Below, in pieces: positions 52,995 through 63,163 of a stretch of DNA of 64,000 nucleotides. This stretch comes from Diplonema japonicum. Its lineage: Eukaryota; Euglenozoa; Diplonemea; Diplonemida; Diplonemidae. Every line of letters begins with the position of its first letter. The first letter of the stretch is position 1. A program made the position numbers and the translations under genes. Under the pieces are notes generated by a model that was given only the letters and a program-made list of their open reading frames with translations, did no database searches and was not told the DNA's origin. The DNA lies in NCBI GenBank assembly GCA_964019335.1, contig OZ025743.1, positions 62,001 through 126,000 on the forward strand, given 5' to 3'.

Positions 52995-54086
52995 TCATTC
53001 ACGCAAGTACCTCCCAGTACGTCTGTTACCATCAACAACCCTCATTTGGTCAACGGAGCACGCGGTTTTGAAACCCTCACCCTGCCGTTTGCTCGCTTGC
53101 GAAGGAACCCCACCCGCTTTCTTCCGCAGGTCCCAAAATATTTTCGCCATGTTCATCTGAGCAGGGTAAGTGAACAAAGTAAGACAAGGCATGCAAACAT
53201 AACCCCATCCAACCGAAAATAGGTCATTATACCCAATCAGAACAGACAAGTAAGCCAACAACAAAAGGTTGTACGCAACAACTACAAAAATGAACTCTGC
53301 AGTCATTATACGCTTGAGAAGCGCTCCTTTGGGGAGGAATCGGTAACACATTGTACCCAAACAGCAAAAGCCTTCAATACAAGATGCCATCAACGCCATC
53401 GACGTGATTGTCCTGCATGGCTCGATGACAGATTGCCATTCAAAGACAGCCCCCGCACCCATACAGGCGATCGCATGGTGAGCAATGTTAACAGGCTGCA
53501 TTCCTCTGAACAGAATTTCCCATATGTACAGGGATGTCACACCATATATACACCAATAGGATGAAGTGTAAATTTCATCAGTCAGCTGAAGAGGATGCAA
53601 AGCTACTACCTTGGAAAAATCCCCGCTGAGCGCCCAAAACCCGAAACACGTCAGTTTGACTATAACTCGGACAACATTTGCCGCCTGCGCGTCCTGTTGT
53701 TCCACGGGAAGCCCAGACACGATTTTTTTCTTCGCCGCGTAGAAAACTGCCGTGTACACCGCGAATATCGCTAGGTAGTACGACAGCCTGTACTTTAATA
53801 AATGGTTTTCTGGGAACCTTGGGTCGGAATTTGATACTTTGCCCAAGTAGATCGCGGAAGATACGGCCATGATGATCCACAGAGCCGCCACGTCCTTCTT
53901 GGTGTGTTTAACCTGTAGAGGGTACTTTTCGCGTAGCGACTTGACATGTACTCTCAGGGTGGTGCTGATCACGCTGATTAAGAAACATGTCAGGAAGAAC
54001 CACCCCAACCTGTGACGTGTGAAGGTGTAGGTGTCTTCTAAGATGATCGACCCGAGGGTCCCGAGGGGTGCCATGTTGCCGGGCAT
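52995..54086 (-). CDS. Polytopic membrane protein, TLC-like
   Basis: A 363-residue protein, start MPGNMAPLG at 54086 after an A-run. It has 7-8 hydrophobic segments: ~27-47, ~66-85, ~103-120, ~140-160, ~175-195, ~225-245, ~265-290 and ~295-315. A central IYGVTSLYIWEILF...MQPVNIAHHAIACMGAG carries the paired histidines expected of TRAM-LAG1-CLN8 (TLC) domain proteins, which act in ER lipid metabolism such as ceramide synthesis. The match is by topology and the HH motif, not by a full signature, so an unrelated membrane family is possible. The C-terminus is basic, with an arginine-rich tail ending RYLRE, suggesting a cytosolic end. Confidence 0.55.
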   Translation of the reverse strand: MPGNMAPLGTLGSIILEDTYTFTRHRLGWFFLTCFLISVISTTLRVHVKSLREKYPLQVKHTKKDVAALWIIMAVSSAIYLGKVSNSDPRFPENHLLKYRLSYYLAIFAVYTAVFYAAKKKIVSGLPVEQQDAQAANVVRVIVKLTCFGFWALSGDFSKVVALHPLQLTDEIYTSSYWCIYGVTSLYIWEILFRGMQPVNIAHHAIACMGAGAVFEWQSVIEPCRTITSMALMASCIEGFCCLGTMCYRFLPKGALLKRIMTAEFIFVVVAYNLLLLAYLSVLIGYNDLFSVGWGYVCMPCLTLFTYPAQMNMAKIFWDLRKKAGGVPSQASKRQGEGFKTACSVDQMRVVDGNRRTGRYLRE

Positions 54087-54134
54087 TTTTTTTTTTTTTT
54101 TGATTTAAGAATGTGTGTGTTTGTGTGGTTTGAA

Positions 54135-54180
<46 letters not shown>

Positions 54181-54441
54181 TCTTGGGGTCTTGAGGTAAA
54201 AAAAAAAAAAAAATAAAAATAAAAAAAAATAAAGAGAAGTCAAAAAAGTTTCTTGGTCACAAAAAAAAAAAAAAAAAAAAAAAAAAGCAATGTCAATGTT
54301 AGGGGATTCTTTTTTTTTTTTTTTTTTTTTTTTTGCAACTCAGAGAAATAAAAAAAATCTTTTTGAAACACTTTTTTTGGGGAGAAGAGTAGGCTTGATG
54401 AAAGTGAACTTTTCTTTTTATTATTATTGCAATTCTTCAAA
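54087..54441. other. Intergenic, T- and A-runs
   Basis: Contains a ~42-nt T-run (54137-54179) and several A/T runs; nothing else seen. Confidence 0.7.
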
Positions 54442-55497
54442 TTACAAAGAGCTCTTCTCGGCGTTTAAAAGGGGGAGGGTGAACTTCAAGCCATCGTAGC
54501 CCATCTCCACGTCGATCCCGTCCGTGGCCTTCAGCTTTCTGAGCTCCTCGTTTGTCGTGTAGTAGTCCAACTCGTGCGACATCCCCACAAGGTACGCCTT
54601 TTTGGGCCCGTACCTCTTGACCGCCTCGAGGGCCTCGGGCAGGCTGAAGTGCGTGTTGTGCCTCCTCTTCAAGAAGAGAGCATCAATGACCAAAACGTCG
54701 ATCGGAGCACCTGCTAGAATATGCTCGTCAGATTTTTTCGGAATTTCCGAAACATCAGAAATGTATACAAACCGAGCCTCAGGCGACGTGAAGTCATATC
54801 CCACTGATGTGCACGCGTTGCCATGGACCACTGGAAAGGTCGCGACATCAAGGCCCTTAAGCTTGAAACGGTCGAAGAAACTGTTATATTGCGTCCAAGA
54901 TACATTTGACACAAAACGAACATCCTCTTTCTTCTTGGGCTCCGAGTTCCCAGCGCCTGCCATGAGATACGGGAAAACATTTTGAAGATGAGAGAATGTA
55001 GTCTTATCACAATACACAGGCGTGCATGCTAAGCGAGCTGGAATCTTCTTGTCCACGTCAGCCTTCACCACTACACGCTGGTAGTCTCGGAGGTCATCTA
55101 GGCCCAGTGTGGCGTCGGCGTGGAAATGTGTCAGCAGGACGGCGTCGATGTACTGTGCGCCGATGTCTTTGAACAGCCTCATCGAGGCTTCTCTGAAGGT
55201 TTTCCCCATGTCTACAATTATGTTTTCCTTGTCAGTGCGGTCGGCGTTGGGGACGCGCAGCATTATGCAGGGGTTTCCCCTCCAGTTCTTGTCGCCTTTG
55301 CCGGCGCCCGTGCAGACCTTGCAGTCTGTCTCGCTTAACAGGCATCTCATTTGAGGAACGCCCACGCTTGACCCTGTCCCCACTAGCACCACTTCCACGT
55401 CTTTGCTTCCTGAACTGCTGCACGCTGCCACGTTGTAGTTCGCTGCCATGCCTGTCACCAGCCCCCCCACACTTCCAGCCATTAGTCGCCGAAACAT
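54442..55497 (-). CDS. Metallo-beta-lactamase-fold hydrolase, PhnP-like
   Basis: A 351-residue protein, start MFRRLMAGSVGG at 55497. The longer frame upstream crosses an A-run and tandem repeats and is not used. The fold signature starts VVLVGTGSSVGVPQMRC, followed by C...C and the NWRGNPC segment of the PhnP/lipoate-like cyclic phosphodiesterase group. The metal motif is LLTHFHADATLGLDDLR (~123), the HxHxDA form seen in plant and fungal members rather than bacterial HxHxDH. Further ligands are likely His in FPVVHGN, Asp in YISDVSE, and His in MSHELDY. The reaction is probably hydrolysis of a cyclic phosphate or phosphoester (inference). The N-terminus is basic and hydrophobic and may target mitochondria or form a membrane anchor. 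Confidence 0.8.
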   Translation of the reverse strand: MFRRLMAGSVGGLVTGMAANYNVAACSSSGSKDVEVVLVGTGSSVGVPQMRCLLSETDCKVCTGAGKGDKNWRGNPCIMLRVPNADRTDKENIIVDMGKTFREASMRLFKDIGAQYIDAVLLTHFHADATLGLDDLRDYQRVVVKADVDKKIPARLACTPVYCDKTTFSHLQNVFPYLMAGAGNSEPKKKEDVRFVSNVSWTQYNSFFDRFKLKGLDVATFPVVHGNACTSVGYDFTSPEARFVYISDVSEIPKKSDEHILAGAPIDVLVIDALFLKRRHNTHFSLPEALEAVKRYGPKKAYLVGMSHELDYYTTNEELRKLKATDGIDVEMGYDGLKFTLPLLNAEKSSL

Positions 55498-55505
55498 TTT
55501 TTTTT

Positions 55506-55536
<31 letters not shown>

Positions 55537-56313
55537 CCTTTTTTTTATTGGGAGAGAAAAATTCCCGGGGGGGGGGGTTGTTCTCCGGCTAGTTCGGCTT
55601 ATGGGATCGCCCACATCCTTCCTACGTTGGCTGGTTTTCCTGATGCGACCCTGGATGGAGTACCATGCAGGAGAAGTGCTCAAAAAACAAAAAGAAAATG
55701 AATGGCAGCAAAAAAAACGATATACGTATACGTCAAACCGAGTGGCACAATAGCTAAGTGGACATTCGTGTCCTCGAACAGCTTCAAGAAGGAGTCCGTT
55801 GCAAGAAGGGGTCCGTTGCAAGAAGGAGTCCGTTGCAAGAAGGGGTCCGTTGCAAGAAGGGGTCCGTTGTATGGCAGTTAAGGTCATCAACGATCAGCAG
55901 AAAGAAATTTACTATGATCGGAACGAAGTGGTTAGCAACGGCCCGCCGCTAAAGCGGGTTTCCACCTGCATGGGGAACGTCAGGAAAACTCGGAAATTGG
56001 CCGGAGGACCCGACGGGAAGACTTTCGTCTTTTTTTTTGTGGACCAGCAGAAAAAAGGAAAAAAAAAAAGAAATAGAAGAAGAAAAAGTAAAGGTGCAAC
56101 TAATATGCAGAAAAGGGGATATGGGGGGAGGGGAAAGGTTAGAAAAAAAAACTATTTTTTTTAAAAAAAAAAGGTAGCTAGTTCGATAGTTGGGAGGATA
56201 TAAAACTCAAAGTACAGGACAAGCCCCCCGCTAGAGGGCCGCCCTAAATAAAAAAACAACTTTTTTTTAAAGTATTTTCTTCTTCTTTTTTTCTACATTT
56301 TCTTCTTTTCAAA
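55498..56313. other. Intergenic with tandem repeat and duplicated 3' flank of Rab copy 2
   Basis: Contains the 17-bp tandem repeat (55786-55870), then a unique island at 55870-56010. That island shares AACGAAGTGGTTAGCAACGG with 11363-11382. From 56033 on it is block B of the segmental duplication. A ~65-bp segment near 56205-56270 is absent from block A. Confidence 0.65.
55786..55870. repeat. Five tandem copies of a 17-bp unit
   Basis: The unit is AAGAAGGGGTCCGTTGC, with GAG/GGG variants alternating. It lies upstream of the MBL-fold gene start in transcription order. Confidence 0.9.
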
Positions 56314-56946
56314 TCAAATCCCGACGAGGGTCCTGAACCTCTGCAAGCAAGAGGGCTGCCTTGTGTTGAGGGATCTGAGGTTGTGTAGGCGTTGTCTCCT
56401 CTCGTCGGCCTCCTGGGTCATGGTCTCGATGCGGTCGGCGAGGGCGTCTGTGACGGACTCCCTGAAGGCACGCTGCACGTTGTCGGCTGTCTTGGCGCTG
56501 GCCTCGATGAGCTTCATGTTCATGGACCGGGCGAAGGCCTCTGCCTCTTCCTTGGGGACCTGCCTCTGGATGGCGAGGTCAGCCTTGTTCCCGATCAGAA
56601 GCATCGAGACGTCTGACTTGGCGTAGTTCTGCACCTCCTTCATCCACATCTTGATGTTGTCGAAGGACTCTCTGTTGGTGACGTCGTACACAAGCACAAT
56701 GCAGTGCGCTCCCCTGTAGTAGGCCGCGCAGATTGTTTTGAACCTCTCCTGCCCTGCCGTGTCCCACATCTGCAGCTTCACCACCTTCCCGCTGGTCTCG
56801 AAGGTGTCGATCTTGAAGTCCACCCCGATCGTCGCGATGTACGTGGGGTTCCAGTCGTTCTCCGTGTACCTGTGCAGCAGCGAGGTCTTCCCAACACCGC
56901 TGTCCCCAATCACCACAGTCTTCATCAATACGTCGTACTCGGCCAT

Positions 56947-56984
<38 letters not shown>

Positions 56985-57127
56985 GGGTGTGCTGTTGCTT
57001 TTTCTTTTTTCTTTTTGAAATTGTTGACAAAAAAAAAAGGGGGTTGAGAGAAGTAAGAAGAAAAAAAGGAGGCACACAAAAGAGAAAGGGAAGGAACTTC
57101 TTTCTTTGTCTGGACTTTTGTCACTTT
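56033..57127. repeat. Segmental duplication, block B (Rab copy 2 and flanks)
   Basis: Counterpart of 33523-34553. It continues at its right side into sequence that, in block A, is found only beyond the 34570-35368 insertion, so block B preserves the empty site. Confidence 0.85.
56314..56946 (-). CDS. Rab-family small GTPase, copy 2
   Basis: The protein is identical to the copy at 33749-34381, with P-loop GDSGVGKT, WDTAGQE, GNKAD and EASAK intact and the same C-terminus without prenylation cysteines. The A-run before the ATG is longer (~37 versus ~22 nt). Preservation of the full frame suggests both copies are expressed or that the duplication is very recent. The 5' flank lacks the mobile insertion found beside copy 1. 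Confidence 0.92.
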   Translation of the reverse strand: MAEYDVLMKTVVIGDSGVGKTSLLHRYTENDWNPTYIATIGVDFKIDTFETSGKVVKLQMWDTAGQERFKTICAAYYRGAHCIVLVYDVTNRESFDNIKMWMKEVQNYAKSDVSMLLIGNKADLAIQRQVPKEEAEAFARSMNMKLIEASAKTADNVQRAFRESVTDALADRIETMTQEADERRQRLHNLRSLNTRQPSCLQRFRTLVGI

Positions 57128-57439
57128 CTTCTCTTTTTTATTCCCTTTTTCTTTTTCATATTCCTTTCCAATGGCCGTGAAGGATACTTCCTGTCGCAGG
57201 TATATATGGCATCGTTTCAAAAAAACCCCCCCAAAATGAGGCCAATTGACACTTTCAATATTTCTCTAAGTACTTTTTCCCAAAGAAAAAAAATTCTACA
57301 ACTTTCCCGGCCCAGGTTAGGAAAGAAAACACCCCAGAAAATGGGAAAGTGAGTGCTACTAGTACCCAGAAAATTCAGTCCTAGGGGCAAAAATGGGTTT
57401 TTTCACTTTGCACAAATTCAGTAAAAGAGGGGGTGACAA
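56947..57439. other. 5' flank of Rab copy 2 and unassigned sequence
   Basis: 56947-57127 is duplicated sequence. 57200-57233 contains a short inverted match to the first bases of the window. No gene recognised in the remainder. Confidence 0.55.
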
Positions 57440-60400
57440 AAACGGATGCTTTTAAACTTGCTGTTGAGAAGCTAGGGGTAAAAAAAAATGGTATTCGGAC
57501 CGAGAAAGGGTAAATGGGAACACCACGGCGATCAGGACACCCGCCACAGAGGTTCTTGAGAAGCTCAGTGGCAACTACTGTGCTGCACTAGTTTGTGAAG
57601 TAGTGTGTAAAGGGGAACTTTTAGCGGCACTTCTGCTATCATTTTCTGGTTGGTTTAGTAGCCAACAAGACACCACACGGCGCCAATTGGTCAGAGGCAT
57701 GAGGCTTGACCACATCACACATGACGAAATAAGGGCAGGGACAGCTTACCAAGCTCCCCAAAAAACTACGGCTGGGAGCAGGCCACAACCTTGACGAATG
57801 CTACCCAGATCTCGCGTACGTGGGACGTAAGGACCCCCGAAAGAGCACGGCTCTCCCCCGAAGCAGCGCAGATAACACAAGAGTCCACCTCCACCGAAAC
57901 GAGCTCGCAGCAGGAACCACCACCACAACAGCCGCCCTCAACGGAGACGTCACTAATGGAGACACCCAACACGGAATACCCCACTTCGTTACACAAGGAA
58001 AGCGGCGAGGGACGGTAGGCCTCGAGTGTGGTTGGGCAGTGGTGAACTGGATCGCAGACCACGCAGATCTAGCATCCCGTTTGCCGAAATGCAATCCAAC
58101 ACCACCCCGTACCTCCGAGCGCACCCTGCACACGGAGGGACAAGCAAAGGAGTACAAGCTGAACGAGAAAGGCAACTTCTCCCAAGATACCCTGTCTCTT
58201 GCCTGCCAGAAGATCCTCGGCGAAGACGCCTCACTACAGAACGTGGTCAAAGGCAGACGATATCCAATTCTGATAATTGGCCCACCAAAAGGCTTCAAGA
58301 CAGGCCACTGGACCATAGCAATCAAAAACGGCGGTACACCGTGAAGGACACAGACAAGGAAGAACACCGAGTCAACGGAATGAGGCAGGTCCTGCGTATG
58401 TACGACGAGCAGAACGTCCTGGGTATCACCGAGGAAGACTGGGCTAAGGCAAGGATGCTCAGAGAGCAAAACGGCGGCAAGCCAAAAGCGTTCGACATCC
58501 ACGCTTGCGTCAAGGGAGCACTGTACGAGGTAGTGCCACCAGTTTCGGGCCCATGTTTGAATCCGGTCCCAGCAGCTGGTCCCACTCCCACCGATGACCC
58601 GGTCCCTACACCGAGCACGTCCCAGGCTCCAGCCCGGTCCCCATGGACCAGCCCCCGAATCTAGTCCGCTCAACACTGACCCTGACCCGACCCCCGTCGC
58701 TAACCCAGTACCTACATCTGACCCTGTCTCCATCACGGATCTAGTCCCTACGGCCGACCAGGTCGCAAACCCGGTCCACGTCACGGGCGCAATCCCCACA
58801 GCTGACCCGGTCGCTGTCTCGGTCCCCGTCACGAACTCGGTCCCCGCAGCTAGCCCGGTCGCTGTCCCGGTCCCCGTTAATGACCCAGTCACAGACCCGG
58901 TCCCCGTTACGAACTCGGTCCCCGCAGCTAGCCCGGTCGCTGTCCCGGTCCCCGTTAATGACCCGGTCGCAGCCAACCCGGTCACAGACCCGGTCCCCGC
59001 AACTAGCCTGGTCGCTGTCTCGGTCCCTATAACAGACCCAGTCGCAGACCCGGTCCCTGCTACGGACCCAGTCCCTGCAGGTAACCCGGTTACCTTGGTC
59101 CCCAGCATTGACCCGGTCCCCGCAGCTAACCCGGTCGCTCTCTCGATCCCCGTCACTGACCCGGCCCCCGCAGCCAATCCGATCTTTGTCTCGGTCCCCG
59201 TCATGGACCCAGCCCCTACAACTAGCCCGGTATCAGACCCGGTCCCTGCAGCTAACCCGGTTACCTTGGTCCCCATCATTGACCCGGTCCCCGCAACTAA
59301 CCCGGTCGTTGTCTCGGTCCCTGTCACTGACCCGGCCCCCGCAGCCAACCAGGTCGTTGTCTCAGTCCCCGTCATGGACCAAATCCCTACAGCTAGCCCG
59401 GTTGCAGACCCGGTCCCCGTCACGGACGCAGTCCCCGCAGCTGACCCAGGCGATGTCGCGGTCCTCGTCGCAGACCCGGCCCCCGTCACGAACCCAGTCC
59501 CCGCGACTAACCCAATCCCCGCGACTAACCCGGTAGTTGTCTCAGTCCTCGTCACGGACCCTACATCCAACGCGGTCCCCGTCACGGAACCGGCCTCGAT
59601 AGTCCCTGCCGACCCAGTCACCACAACTGGCCCAGACCCGATACCCGCAGCTGATCCGCTCCCCGTTACGGAGCCGGTCCCCCATGCAGGTGGACAGGCC
59701 TGAGCCTCTGGGACGGCACGGATCGACAACATGGATGCAGCCCACGCCTTCGACGGGAGCGGTCGCCCCTCCACCACCCCTCTTGACGACGATAGCCCTG
59801 GGTGCCGTTAGCTTTGACGACGATGTCGGAACGACAGGCGCAAAATAGTAGCAGGACTACATCAGGGCGGGGCACCTCGTTTTCTTGCACGCGAACGACA
59901 ACAACTGTCCATCAAAGTCTGCTGTGGACCGATATCCAGGGACACCCGCGAGGTCGGGGGGGCATCACGAGAGGCCGCACGTCAAGCCCCGGGTCACCAC
60001 CGAGGCGCGTACACAGCGCAACAAGTGCGTGTTTCCCTCGCACCCCGGAACGGTTCTCACCCCTGGCCGGTCTGTCGACTATTAACCCGGACGACATGTA
60101 CATGCCAGAGTTGACGCGGCACAGCCACAGCCTCTACTCAACTGCAACGGAACCTCCCCCACAGGAAGCGGGTGACATGTACATGTTGGAACCACCACCC
60201 ACGGAGTCAACACCTACAACGGACCTCCCTCACAGGAAGCGGGGGACATGTACATGTTGGAACCACCACCCACGGAGGTGACACAAGCAAACGACGACCC
60301 CTGTCCTCAATCAGCGGGACCTGCGCCACAGGGAACCAATGAGGCGCAAGGAAACGTGAGGGAGATCATAGACCTGACCGGCGACGACACCGAGGCCCCG

Positions 60401-60478
60401 ATCTCGACCCCACAACGGCTTTGTAATAGACACACTTTCATCTCGTCTCTAGCATGTGAATTATTGCATTTGAGTTAG
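57440..60478 (+). pseudogene. Decayed + strand element: cysteine-protease-like region, Pro/Val repeats, SIM
   Basis: Overlapping + strand frames read as one long protein with several frameshifts (near 57765, 58333, 58640 and after 59700). In order: a segment with LDHITHDEIRAGTAYQAP; RLGAGHNLDECYPDLAYVG; a protease-like core with GLECGWAVVNWIADHADL and ILIIGPPKGFKTGHWTIAI, where Cys and His fall in the spacing of Josephin/Ulp-like cysteine peptidases; an E/R-rich helix (ITEEDWAKARMLREQ); about 1 kb of PVPATNPVAV-type repeats; and a C-terminal REIIDLTGDDTEAP, a typical SUMO-interacting motif. Opposite orientation to the host genes, frameshifts and a protease-like domain suggest a retroelement or other parasite fragment. 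No reverse transcriptase or transposase was found. The complementary strand frame across the repeats is a shadow. Confidence 0.5.
58680..59695 (+). repeat. Degenerate GC-rich repeats coding Pro/Val/Asp motifs
   Basis: Imperfect repeats of roughly 20-30 residues built from GACCCGGTCCCCGCAGCTAA-like units. The pattern P-V-P-x-(T/A)-(D/N)-P recurs more than 25 times. A 57-bp stretch is duplicated almost exactly near 58830 and 58910. Confidence 0.8.
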
Positions 60479-60709
60479 TGGATTTTAAAAAGAAGAGTAG
60501 GGTGTGCCACTCCTGGATGTTGTGCAGCTCCAGGGCAACACCTGTGGACAGACTCAGGTTGCCCTGAGCTACCTGCCACCCCCAACGACAAAAGATAAGT
60601 AATCTTCGATTACTGAAGGAATGTGCTCTGGGACGTGCGAAGAGGCGGGCGGATGACGCACTGTGAGCGTGCATCAGCACACTTTTGTTGTTTTTCACAC
60701 TTTTAGTTT
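60479..60709. other. Junction between + strand element and FAD gene fragment
   Basis: About 230 bp with two small hairpins (around 60500-60600) and no coding region. It may contain the 3' end of the inserted element. Confidence 0.4.
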
Positions 60710-60938
60710 TCAAATCTTTATTAAGAACCAACTGGAATTGAACCCACTACGAGTTAGAAAAGTGTACTGAAGACACATGTGCCTGCTCTGTCCTGCAGAA
60801 CATCCTTCCTGGTTCACGAGCTCAAGCACCAGTACCTTGCGTTGCTTGCTCTCCTTCATCACCTCGTAAGCAGCAGAAAGCCCAATTGGTCCCCCGCCCA
60901 CGATCACAACGTCGCACTGCTGAGTGAGGGTCTTTCAT
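60710..60938 (-). pseudogene. FAD-dependent oxidoreductase, N-terminal fragment
   Basis: It looks like a host gene start: a 13-nt A-run, ATG at 60936-60938, then MKDPHSA. After a one-base frame disturbance it continues as DVVIVGGGPIGLSAAYE, the GxGxxG dinucleotide-binding loop, then KVLVLELVNQEGCSAGQSRH, as in the sarcosine oxidase/N-methyl amino acid oxidase (DAO) family. The similarity ends at about LQYTFLTR, and the frame stops at 60710. The remaining ~300 residues expected for the family are missing, replaced by DNA adjoining the + strand element. It is a truncated gene, probably interrupted by that insertion (inference). Confidence 0.6.
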
Positions 60939-61507
60939 GATTTTTTTTTTTTTTTCTTGGGAGTGTTGGTTTACCTTGTTGAGTGGGTGGTAAGAAGCTT
61001 GAGCTAAAAGTAGAGCGAGGTAAAATAAAGAAGAAAGTTGGAATCGTGCCGATCGATGAGTGTGGTTTTGTTCTTTTTCTTGTTCCATTGTCTCCCCTTT
61101 TTCTTTTTGGAGAAGTAGGAAAATATAAGAAAAAGAAAAAGAATAGAGGAGAAAAAAAAAGAAGAAAAAAAAAAAAGAAACCACAGCACATCACGAGGAA
61201 AGAAGAAAAAAAAAAGTAAAGACGTTGGAGGGTGTGTGTTAAAGAAAATAAAAGTAAAACAAGAAAAAGAACAAGGGATATAAATGGCACAACACTCTGG
61301 ACGCTCTTCAAAACGGAAGAGCAACGACGAAAGGTGCTGAAGAAAGGAGATTAAGAAAGAAAAGCAAACGCGAACAAAAAGAGAGAAGGATTGCGAGTGA
61401 AACATAAGGGGGGGGAAAAAAAAGGGGGTTTGTGGTGTTTGCATCCTCTTTCTGTTGTTGTTGTCTCGAAAAAGTCGAAAAAGAAAAGAATTGGTCTGGT
61501 AGTGTTC
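60939..61507. other. Intergenic, purine-rich; 3' flank of sedolisin
   Basis: A-rich and GA-rich tracts with no open frame of normal composition and no RNA gene recognised. Confidence 0.6.
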
Positions 61508-63163
61508 CTACTTGCGGGCGGCGTTCTTGCAGGCGTTCTTCACAACGCCCAACATGAGGCCGAAGTCGGGTGTCCCGAGACCGGTGGCGGCGTCCCAACC
61601 CTTGGTGGCCTCCCAACCAGCAGCCCTGTTCTCCCCGATGGCGTTGGTGCCCTTCACGATGTCGGTGAACATCTTGGGGTTCTGGTAGAAGAGGGGGTTG
61701 GCGTAACCGAGGGTCTTCCCGCTCTCGGCGATGCAGGCCTCGTTCAGGAGGGTCACGAGACCGGCGAAGGAGGGGGAGCTGCAGGAAGTCCCGCCGACGG
61801 CGATGGCACTGCCGCCCTCCACAACGGTGAAGGACTCTCCGAGAGTCGACACGTCGGGGGAACCCCTCCCGGTGGCGTACTTCGCGTTCGGCTTCTTCAC
61901 GTTGGAGAGGTAGCTCTGCACCTGCTGGGCCTGGAAGCTGGGGACGGGGAAGTCGTACGAGAAGCCACCGCCCGACCCGAACTGGGTGGTTGCCTGCTGC
62001 TCACCGGTAGTGCCCTCGAGCCAGTAGGTGGACCCCACAGCGATGCAGGTGGGGATGGAGGCGGGGAAGGAAGGGGAGAGCTTCCCACCGTTGCTGCCCT
62101 GCCTGGTCTCGCCACCACTGCCGTCGTCACCGGAGGAGATCATGACGGTGATCCCCATGGTCCCCATCTTCTGGATGTCGTCGGAGAGACGGGTCGTGAT
62201 GGTCTTCGAGCAGTAGTCGATCTTCTGGCTCCCGTAGCTGATGCTGATGCTGTACGGGAAGGTCGACTCGCCGGTCACGTCCGACCCGAAGGTACCGAGG
62301 TCCGCGCAGAAGTCGAAGTTGGGGTAGGAGTACACCCAGGTCTCGGCGGTGTTGCTGAGGGACATGATGTACTCGGTGTCGAGCATGGACTCGATCCCAG
62401 GCTGCTGCTCGTTCTTCCCGATGTACTTGCTGATCTTGCAGTCGGAGCCCGCGTCGTACTTGGTGCAGAACTCGGCGAGGTCCTTGTCGTCCACGTACTG
62501 GCCCTGGAACTGCGCGATGGCCTGGATGTTCTGCTTCCCGGTCTTGGGGACGGCTGTCACGTTGTAGGTCTTCCTGAAGACAGCGGGGTCGACCTTGCCG
62601 GCCGCCTGGAGCTTCTCCTTCAGCTTCTTGTCGACGACGATCGGGTTGAGGGGGAAGCCGTGGAAGCCAGCGAAGGTGTCGATGGCAGCGGCCACCTCGG
62701 CAGCCACGCGGACACCGCTGGTGAGACGCCAGATCTTGGCACCGCTGGTGTGCTCGTAGGTCAGGAACTCACCGTTCGCCATCTTCTGGAGCTGGGCAAC
62801 AGTCGCCTCGGCGTGGATGTAGTCCCCGTGGGGGTGCACCCTCGTCACCTCCACACCGTTGGAGCTGAGCCACTCTTTCACGATCCTGGTGTGCTCCGCA
62901 GAGGGCCTCACGATGTCGCCGATCTCCTCGTACGAGGGGTACTGCAGGTAGTTCTCGCTCTGAGGGTTCGACACCTCCTCGAAGATCCTGTCCAGGACTG
63001 CCTTGTTCGACCTCTTCACCCCCACCGTCACGGGGAACCTTCCCTCCGCACTCACCTTCTCAGAGGTCGCCCTCCACCCGTTCGGGATCATCGAAGGCTC
63101 GTGAACCTGCACGAGGGACCCGGCGGACGCTGCCACCAGGGCCATGAAGACGGCCGATCTCAT
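61508..63163 (-). CDS. Sedolisin (S53) peptidase, tripeptidyl-peptidase-like
   Basis: A 551-residue preproenzyme. Signal peptide 1-15 (MRSAVFMALVAASAG) is followed by a pro-kumamolisin activation domain (~20-170, including NPQSENYLQYPSYEEIG) and the catalytic domain (~190-551). The catalytic triad and oxyanion residue are visible: Glu and Asp in GIESMLDTEY (~256-263), Asp in ISSGDDGSGG (~345), and the nucleophile Ser in VGGTSCSSPSFAG (~457). The C-terminal calcium site is recognisable in MFTDIVKG and GWDAATGLGTPDFG. S53 enzymes work at acid pH, so a lysosomal or secreted digestive role like that of TPP1 is likely (inference). Length is normal for the family. The gene is GC-rich with strong codon bias, which produces a long antisense shadow frame. 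Confidence 0.93.
   Translation of the reverse strand: MRSAVFMALVAASAGSLVQVHEPSMIPNGWRATSEKVSAEGRFPVTVGVKRSNKAVLDRIFEEVSNPQSENYLQYPSYEEIGDIVRPSAEHTRIVKEWLSSNGVEVTRVHPHGDYIHAEATVAQLQKMANGEFLTYEHTSGAKIWRLTSGVRVAAEVAAAIDTFAGFHGFPLNPIVVDKKLKEKLQAAGKVDPAVFRKTYNVTAVPKTGKQNIQAIAQFQGQYVDDKDLAEFCTKYDAGSDCKISKYIGKNEQQPGIESMLDTEYIMSLSNTAETWVYSYPNFDFCADLGTFGSDVTGESTFPYSISISYGSQKIDYCSKTITTRLSDDIQKMGTMGITVMISSGDDGSGGETRQGSNGGKLSPSFPASIPTCIAVGSTYWLEGTTGEQQATTQFGSGGGFSYDFPVPSFQAQQVQSYLSNVKKPNAKYATGRGSPDVSTLGESFTVVEGGSAIAVGGTSCSSPSFAGLVTLLNEACIAESGKTLGYANPLFYQNPKMFTDIVKGTNAIGENRAAGWEATKGWDAATGLGTPDFGLMLGVVKNACKNAARK

Noticed and set aside
57801-59777. A 658-codon minus-strand frame rich in TGSVTGTETAT-like repeats
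   Set aside because: It is the complement of the Pro/Val repeat region. The + strand frames carry the recognisable protease-like and SIM segments, so the minus frame is a shadow.
60715-60810. tRNA- or SINE-like B-box (GGGTTCAATTCC) on the minus strand
   Set aside because: The stem pairings do not fit a tRNA (weak T-arm, no anticodon arm), and most of the stretch reads as the FAD enzyme fragment.
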